From: Clostridia bacterium
GTDB lineage: Bacteria > Bacillota > Clostridia > Oscillospirales > Acutalibacteraceae
Direction of reading: 5' to 3'
Length of the DNA: 64,000 nucleotides
Assembly: GCA_900766585.1 (NCBI GenBank)
Contig: CAAFVV010000038.1
Location: forward strand, 69,657-133,656
The stretch's first letter is position 1. The number at the start of each line of letters is the position of its first letter. Both the position numbers and the translations under genes were made by a program. Below, piece after piece: positions 60,077 through 64,000 of the stretch. A model generated the notes under the pieces. The model did not search any database. It was not told the origin of the DNA and was given only the letters and a program-made list of their open reading frames with translations.

Positions 60077-60916
60077 TCAGCGGATGTGGGCACGCAGGAA
60101 GTCGGCGGCGAGACGGATGTCCGCCTCGGGCTTCTCGCCGACCTCGCGCTCAATGGTCAGAAAGCCCTTGTAGCCGATGTCGTTCAGCGCCTTGAGGTAG
60201 TTTGGCCAGTCAACGCCGCCCTGTCCGAGCGGCAGCTCCAGCCAGCGCTCGCCCGCGGCGGCGCGGATGGCGGCTTCGCTGTTGAGCGCCGAGCGGTCGC
60301 CCGCCAGGCTGATGCCGTCCTTGGCGTGGGTGTGGACGATGTAGTCGCGCAGCGTGTAGACCGCCTGCACGGCGTCATCCTGCACGCACATGGTCAGGTT
60401 GGCGGGGTCGAGGTTGACCGCGACGCCGGTGGAGTGCAGCGTGTCGAGGAAGCCCTTGAGCCGCACGGCGGGTTCGGGACCGGTCTCCACGGCGAAATGC
60501 GCGTCCACAGAGTCGGCGTATTCCGCCAGCTCATGGCACGCCGCCTGCATGATCTTATAGGTATCGCAGCGGCTGTCCTCCGGCACGGTGCCGATGTGGG
60601 TGGTCACGATGTCGGTACCCAACTCCTTTGCCAGATCGACGATGCGCTTGGAGCGCTCGATCAGCGATGGGTTGAGCGCGGGATCGGTGAAGCCCTTGCC
60701 AAGATCGCCGCAGAGCGCCGAGATCACAAGGTCGTTGTCGCGGCAGAGCTGCAAAAACGCCTTCTGCTTTTCCGGCGTCATGTTCTCCGGCGCCATCTCG
60801 CCGCCGGTGGCGTAGACCTGAAGTCCCTGTGCGCCGACCTCGTGGGCTTTTTTGATCGCCTCCGGGATGGGCAGACGGAAGGAATCCAGAATTACGCCGA
60901 TGGAAAACGGATACAT
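60077..60916 (-). CDS. Sugar phosphate isomerase/epimerase, xylose-isomerase-like TIM barrel
   Basis: A 279-residue AP-endonuclease-2-type TIM barrel. Metal and substrate residues are suggested by VTTHIGTVP, VETGPEP, VNLDPANL, IVHTHAKDG and LTIEREVGE. It forms an operon with the Gfo/Idh gene, a frequent pairing in inositol and rare-sugar breakdown. Promoter TTGCAC-17-TATACT lies at 60976-61004. The exact sugar is not readable. Confidence 0.9.
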   Translation of the reverse strand: MYPFSIGVILDSFRLPIPEAIKKAHEVGAQGLQVYATGGEMAPENMTPEKQKAFLQLCRDNDLVISALCGDLGKGFTDPALNPSLIERSKRIVDLAKELGTDIVTTHIGTVPEDSRCDTYKIMQAACHELAEYADSVDAHFAVETGPEPAVRLKGFLDTLHSTGVAVNLDPANLTMCVQDDAVQAVYTLRDYIVHTHAKDGISLAGDRSALNSEAAIRAAAGERWLELPLGQGGVDWPNYLKALNDIGYKGFLTIEREVGEKPEADIRLAADFLRAHIR

Positions 60917-60975
60917 ATGATCGCTCCTTTACTGACCGGAGCCGAGCAAACGGACGTCCGGCTTTTTCTGCGATC

Positions 60976-61004
60976 AGTATACGGGTTTGCGGCGGAATGT
61001 GCAA
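60976..61004 (-). promoter_or_regulatory. Promoter of isomerase-oxidoreductase operon
   Basis: Minus strand TTGCAC, 17 bases, TATACT. About 60 bases separate it from the divergent araC-type promoter, room for a regulator site. Confidence 0.78.
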
Positions 61005-61067
61005 GAGGGGAATTGACTTATTTTAGCACAATTTTGACTTTTTCGGTGGGGCAAGTGCCAAAAAAAC

Positions 61068-61095
61068 TTGCGTTTTTTTGTGGATATGGTATACT
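61068..61095 (+). promoter_or_regulatory. Promoter of AraC-family gene
   Basis: TTGCGT, 16 bases, TATACT. Transcription should begin near 61102, which excludes any start codon further upstream. Confidence 0.7.
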
Positions 61096-61126
61096 GGCAG
61101 CAAAGGGGGCGGTCAGAACGGAGACG

Positions 61127-62026
61127 TTGGAGCTGTATGAGGTCGTGCCGTTTGAGGATGCGGCGGTGCCGCTTAAAGCGGCGCATGCCGTTTTGCCCGC
61201 GGGATACACGGGCGCACTGCCGGCGGATTTTCTGCCGCACTGGCATGAGCATCTGGAGCTGCACTGGTTTTTGCGGGGCGGCGCACAGGTACTGGCCGGG
61301 GATGAATGGGTGACGGCGGAGACAGGGGATGTGACGGTGGTCAATCCGTCGGAGCTGCACGGCGTGCTGCCGGGGGAAACGGATTCGGAATACTGGTTTC
61401 TGATCATCAGCCCGCACATGCTGGGCAGCGGCGCATCGGATGCCTACGGCGACTTTTGGAAGCGGCTTGCCGGGCAGACGCTGCGTTTTTCCCATGTGGT
61501 GCGGGGGGATGCCGCCGTGCAGGCGGAGATGGCGGCGATGGTGCGGGAATATACGGCGCGGGAGCCGGGCTATGAGCTGGCGCTGCGCGGGCATCTGTTC
61601 ACGCTGCTGACGATTCTGACGCGGCACTATGGGGAAAAGCAGCCGTCCGCCCTCGCACGGCGGCAGGATCAGCGCATCAAGGATGTGCTGCGGCTGATCG
61701 GCGAGCGGTATGCCCAGCCGCTTTCGCCGCGGATGCTCGCGGAGCACTGCGGGCTGGAGCTCGCCTATTTCTGCCGCCTGTTCCGCCGGGCGACCGGTAT
61801 GACCGCGGCGGAATACATCACGGTGTACCGCCTGTCCAAGGCGGAGGAGCTGCTGCTCGGCACCGGGCTGTCGATAACCGCCGTCGCCGAAAAGAGCGGG
61901 TTTGAGGACGTGTCCTATTTCAGCCGCTGCTTCAAGCGCTCCCGCGGCATTTCGCCGCTGCGCTTCCGCCGCCGCGAGCTGAGCGGCGGCGAGTCGGGGA
62001 CGGCTCCCGCGCCGCCCGCGCGCTGA
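61127..62026 (+). CDS. AraC-family transcriptional regulator
   Basis: A protein of about 299 residues with an N-terminal cupin (LPHWHEHLELHWFLRGG, then GDVTVVNPSELHG) for sensing a sugar and a C-terminal AraC domain with two helix-turn-helix units (SPRMLAEHCGLELAYFCRLF and GLSITAVAEKSGFEDVSYFS). No ATG is available at the N-terminus. I place the start at TTG 61127, just after GGAG (61120-61123), but GTG 61145 or another codon is possible. The promoter is at 61068-61095. The frame stays open far upstream through the opposite-strand isomerase, which is not coding on this strand. It likely activates the divergent isomerase/oxidoreductase pair. Confidence 0.85.
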   Translation: MELYEVVPFEDAAVPLKAAHAVLPAGYTGALPADFLPHWHEHLELHWFLRGGAQVLAGDEWVTAETGDVTVVNPSELHGVLPGETDSEYWFLIISPHMLGSGASDAYGDFWKRLAGQTLRFSHVVRGDAAVQAEMAAMVREYTAREPGYELALRGHLFTLLTILTRHYGEKQPSALARRQDQRIKDVLRLIGERYAQPLSPRMLAEHCGLELAYFCRLFRRATGMTAAEYITVYRLSKAEELLLGTGLSITAVAEKSGFEDVSYFSRCFKRSRGISPLRFRRRELSGGESGTAPAPPAR

Positions 62027-62062
62027 ATTTTCCGCTCTGCCTGCAAAAAACAGAAATTTTTT

Positions 62063-62105
62063 CTTGACCCACCTAACCTTCCGCCTCATATACCGACTAT
62101 ATCGG
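62063..62105 (+). promoter_or_regulatory. Possible promoter/operator region of the extended sigma factor gene
   Basis: TTGACC at 62063-62068 with TATACC 19 bases later is a poor SigA match. An inverted repeat ACCGA-CTATA-TCGGT (62091-62105) overlaps the expected start site and could bind a regulator. Confidence 0.4.
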
Positions 62106-62138
62106 TGAAAGCATTGATCGATCGGCTTGGAGAAACCA

Positions 62139-63764
62139 ATGAAGAAACAAGACCTGCTGAAACACCTGGACGAAGACCTGTTGGAGCGGCTGTTTGGCTT
62201 TTGCTATGCAAGAACCAGCGACAGCCATGAGGCGGAGGAGCTTTGCTCCGACATCCTGTATGCCCTCGTCAAAGCCGCCGGACGCGGCGGAGAGATCGAT
62301 AGCGTGTATCCGTTTATCTGGAAGGTGGCGCGCAACGTCTATGCGGACTTTTCGGACGGACGGAGAAGGCGCGCGGAGACGGTCTGCGAGGGAGATCCCG
62401 AGGAGCTTCTGCGCAGCATGGCCGAAAAGGACGATCCCGACGACAGCCTTGAGCAGCTGACCTTTATCTACCGCAGAATCGCCTTTTTGACCGGAGCCTA
62501 TCGGGAGGTGATGATCCTGTTCTACATAGAGGGGCTGTCCGTCGCGGAGATCGCCCGAAAGCAGGGGATCAGCGAGGGCGCCGTCCGGCAGAGGCTGTTT
62601 TCGGCAAGGCAGAAGATCAAAAATGAGGTGGATAAAATGGCGGATACCCATTCCAACAAACCTGTGGCGCTGGACAACATCAATTTTATCATTATCGGAA
62701 CCGGAAATCCCTTCTGGGGCGACCCGCGGACTGTATGCACCCGGCGGTTTTCCCGGCATATCGTGTGGCTTTGCCGTAAAAGGCCGATGAGCGCGTCGGA
62801 AATTGCGGAGGAGCTGAATGTGCCTACCGTATATGTGGAGGAGGAGCTGGAGATCCTCCGCAGAGGGGAAAACGGGACATACGGCCTCCTCCGCCGTCTG
62901 GATAACGGCAGATATGCCCTCAATTTCGTTTTGCTCGACAAAGATGTCTTTGAAAAAGCGAATGCGATCTACATGGAGCATCTGCCGGCCGTTTGCGACA
63001 CGGCGGCAAAGTATATCGAGGCGCACAAAGCCGAATATCTGGGCTTCCCCTATCTAAATGAGCGGGTGGATATGAACCTGATCCTCTGGCAGCAGGTGAG
63101 GCGTATCGCCTACGCCTTCGAGCGGAGTGTTCAGCGCGCCTTGGAGCGGGAGTATTTTTCGGACATTTCCCGAACGACGGACCGGCCGTTCAGCGTCTAC
63201 GGGTATGTGGACAACGGCAGGTATTACGGCTGCGGTCAGGACGGCATTGAAGCGCACCATGTCTGCGGATACGCCCATGTCCGCCTGCAAAACATCTATC
63301 TGACCCGCGTTCAGGCGCATTTCCACTGCGGGCATAATCTCTCCAACGACCCCCTGCTTCAGCTGGCGCTGCGCGCCATCGGCGGCATGGATACGTCCGC
63401 ATTGTCCGAGGATGAAAAGGAGCACGCCGCAAAAGCGGTGGAGTGCGGATATTTGTACCGTGACGGCGGCCGGCTCTACACAAAGCTCCTGGTCTCGGAC
63501 GATTCCTCCGATGAATTTGCCCTCAGCGATGCGCTGCAAAACGGCTATTTCGATGCCGAGGCCGGGCCAGTCGCGGAAAAGCTCGCCGTGCTGCTCCGCA
63601 GGGCGGTTCCGGAGCATCTGCTGGGGGAGTGGACATTTGCCAACGCCCTTGCCGGACTGCCGCTCGACGACGCAATGGTCGAAGGCTTCATCCAAAAGGG
63701 ACTCCTGATCCCTCCCGCAAACGGGATCGGAGCGGAGGGCTGCTGGATGAAGGTCAAAAAATAA
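62139..63764 (+). CDS. ECF-type sigma factor with long C-terminal extension
   Basis: A 541-residue protein. Residues about 10-75 form sigma region 2 (EAEELCSDILYALVKAA, VYPFIWKVARNVYADF). Residues about 105-165 form region 4 (YREVMILFYIEGLSVAEIARKQ, SEGAVRQRLFSARQKI). A standard ECF factor would end there. The remaining about 370 residues contain a winged-helix-like unit (SASEIAEELNVPTVYVEEELE, about 205-225) and a mixed domain with Cys/His-rich stretches (YGCGQDGIEAHHVCGYAH, AHFHCGHNL). ATG at 62139 has GGAG 6 bases upstream. No anti-sigma gene is visible downstream; the extension may replace it as the sensor. Two terminators follow. Confidence 0.8.
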   Translation: MKKQDLLKHLDEDLLERLFGFCYARTSDSHEAEELCSDILYALVKAAGRGGEIDSVYPFIWKVARNVYADFSDGRRRRAETVCEGDPEELLRSMAEKDDPDDSLEQLTFIYRRIAFLTGAYREVMILFYIEGLSVAEIARKQGISEGAVRQRLFSARQKIKNEVDKMADTHSNKPVALDNINFIIIGTGNPFWGDPRTVCTRRFSRHIVWLCRKRPMSASEIAEELNVPTVYVEEELEILRRGENGTYGLLRRLDNGRYALNFVLLDKDVFEKANAIYMEHLPAVCDTAAKYIEAHKAEYLGFPYLNERVDMNLILWQQVRRIAYAFERSVQRALEREYFSDISRTTDRPFSVYGYVDNGRYYGCGQDGIEAHHVCGYAHVRLQNIYLTRVQAHFHCGHNLSNDPLLQLALRAIGGMDTSALSEDEKEHAAKAVECGYLYRDGGRLYTKLLVSDDSSDEFALSDALQNGYFDAEAGPVAEKLAVLLRRAVPEHLLGEWTFANALAGLPLDDAMVEGFIQKGLLIPPANGIGAEGCWMKVKK

Positions 63765-63825
63765 ATTGCCGGGTCTGCCGGGGCTTTGCGGCTGACCTGT
63801 CCTGACCGAAAAGGACTGTTCCGAA

Positions 63826-63867
63826 AAAACGCCCGCCGCACAGAGAAATCTGTGCGGCGGGCGTTTT
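63826..63867 (+). terminator. First terminator after the sigma factor gene
   Basis: A perfect 19-bp stem with GAAA loop, AAAACGCCCGCCGCACAGA and its complement, ending in TTTT. Confidence 0.88.
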
Positions 63868-63879
63868 GCAGCCTGTCAA

Positions 63880-63916
63880 AAAACCCATGCTTTCAAGGAG
63901 CGAGAGCATGGGTTTT
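63880..63916. terminator. Second hairpin near window end
   Basis: AAAACCCATGCT pairs with AGCATGGGTTTT around a 13-base loop. A and T runs on both sides allow either direction. The 84 bases beyond it show no supported gene. Confidence 0.65.
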
Positions 63917-64000
63917 CTTCGAAAATTGGGGAAACAGGGAGAAAAAGCAAGCGAAAACGGAGTACTCCCCACTCCAATTTGCCAGCTTTTTCAGGTTCAT

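Noticed and set aside
60086..61126. Long plus-strand open frame upstream of the AraC gene
   Set aside because: It is antisense to a clear isomerase gene and lies upstream of the AraC promoter at 61068-61095; composition is that of a shadow frame.
63917..64000. Possible minus-strand gene start at the window edge (ATG reading from 64000)
   Set aside because: Only about 30 codons are visible, they run into the hairpin, and no ribosome site or family can be judged.
1..64000. CRISPR arrays, insertion sequences, prophage or integrase genes
   Set aside because: No regularly spaced short repeats, transposase or integrase motifs were seen; the repeats found are terminators, operators and protein-module repeats.

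Overview
The window looks like a chromosomal segment of a GC-rich Gram-positive anaerobe of the class Clostridia, probably from a gut or faecal source (Oscillospirales/Christensenellales-like; inferred from gene content, not tested). Supporting signs are strong AGGAGG ribosome sites, frequent TTG and GTG starts, lipobox lipoproteins, an LPXTG-like surface anchor, a Gram-positive type Pho box, a UgtP-like glycolipid transferase, a MocR regulator with an ECF S component, and a DUF177-rpmF-DUF512-der-plsY-gpsA gene order. I see no phage, transposon, CRISPR or rRNA genes. There is one tRNA gene, tRNA-Val(GAC).

Layout. (1) 1-23.9 kb, all on + : a glycan-handling cluster. It contains the end of one ABC sugar permease, an NHL-TPR-Yip1 membrane protein, a DUF5696 lipoprotein, a complete ABC sugar importer (two permeases and a binding protein), a 1,727-residue modular surface protein, two tandem GxGYxYP lipoproteins, a GH42-like protein and a GH38 alpha-mannosidase. 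(2) 23.9-30 kb, - strand: AlaX-type editing protein, RmuC, and a GntR/ABC ATPase/ABC permease operon. (3) 30-36.5 kb: polA and a MurG/UgtP-like glycosyltransferase; then a metallophosphoesterase that converges on a C-terminally truncated MocR regulator, which is divergent from an ECF S component. (4) 36.5-43.8 kb, - strand: a complete phosphate-starvation operon, pstS-pstC-pstA-pstB-phoU-HD protein-phoB-phoR, with a Pho box. (5) 43.8-53.5 kb: a GT-C membrane glycosyltransferase, a GH78 alpha-L-rhamnosidase, two less GC-rich minus-strand genes, a TldD/TldE pair, tRNA-Val and a LOG-family gene. (6) 53.5-58.9 kb, - strand: the conserved housekeeping operon. (7) 59-64 kb: a sugar isomerase/oxidoreductase pair divergent from an AraC regulator, then an ECF-like sigma factor with a long C-terminal extension.

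How the parts work together. The first 24 kb reads as one uptake and degradation unit. Surface-anchored and lipid-anchored proteins would bind and process a glycan outside the cell, the ABC importer would bring in oligosaccharides, and the leaderless GH42-like and GH38 enzymes would finish hydrolysis in the cytoplasm. The Pho genes form a closed sensory loop. Points that stand out most are a circularly permuted PstS, a Walker A motif with Phe in place of Ser/Thr, a MocR gene cut short by an apparent deletion, the NHL-Yip1 plus DUF5696 accessory pair of the sugar transporter, the tandem GxGYxYP proteins beside a five-module surface adhesin, a perfect operator-like repeat over the DUF4259-like gene promoter, and the extended sigma factor.
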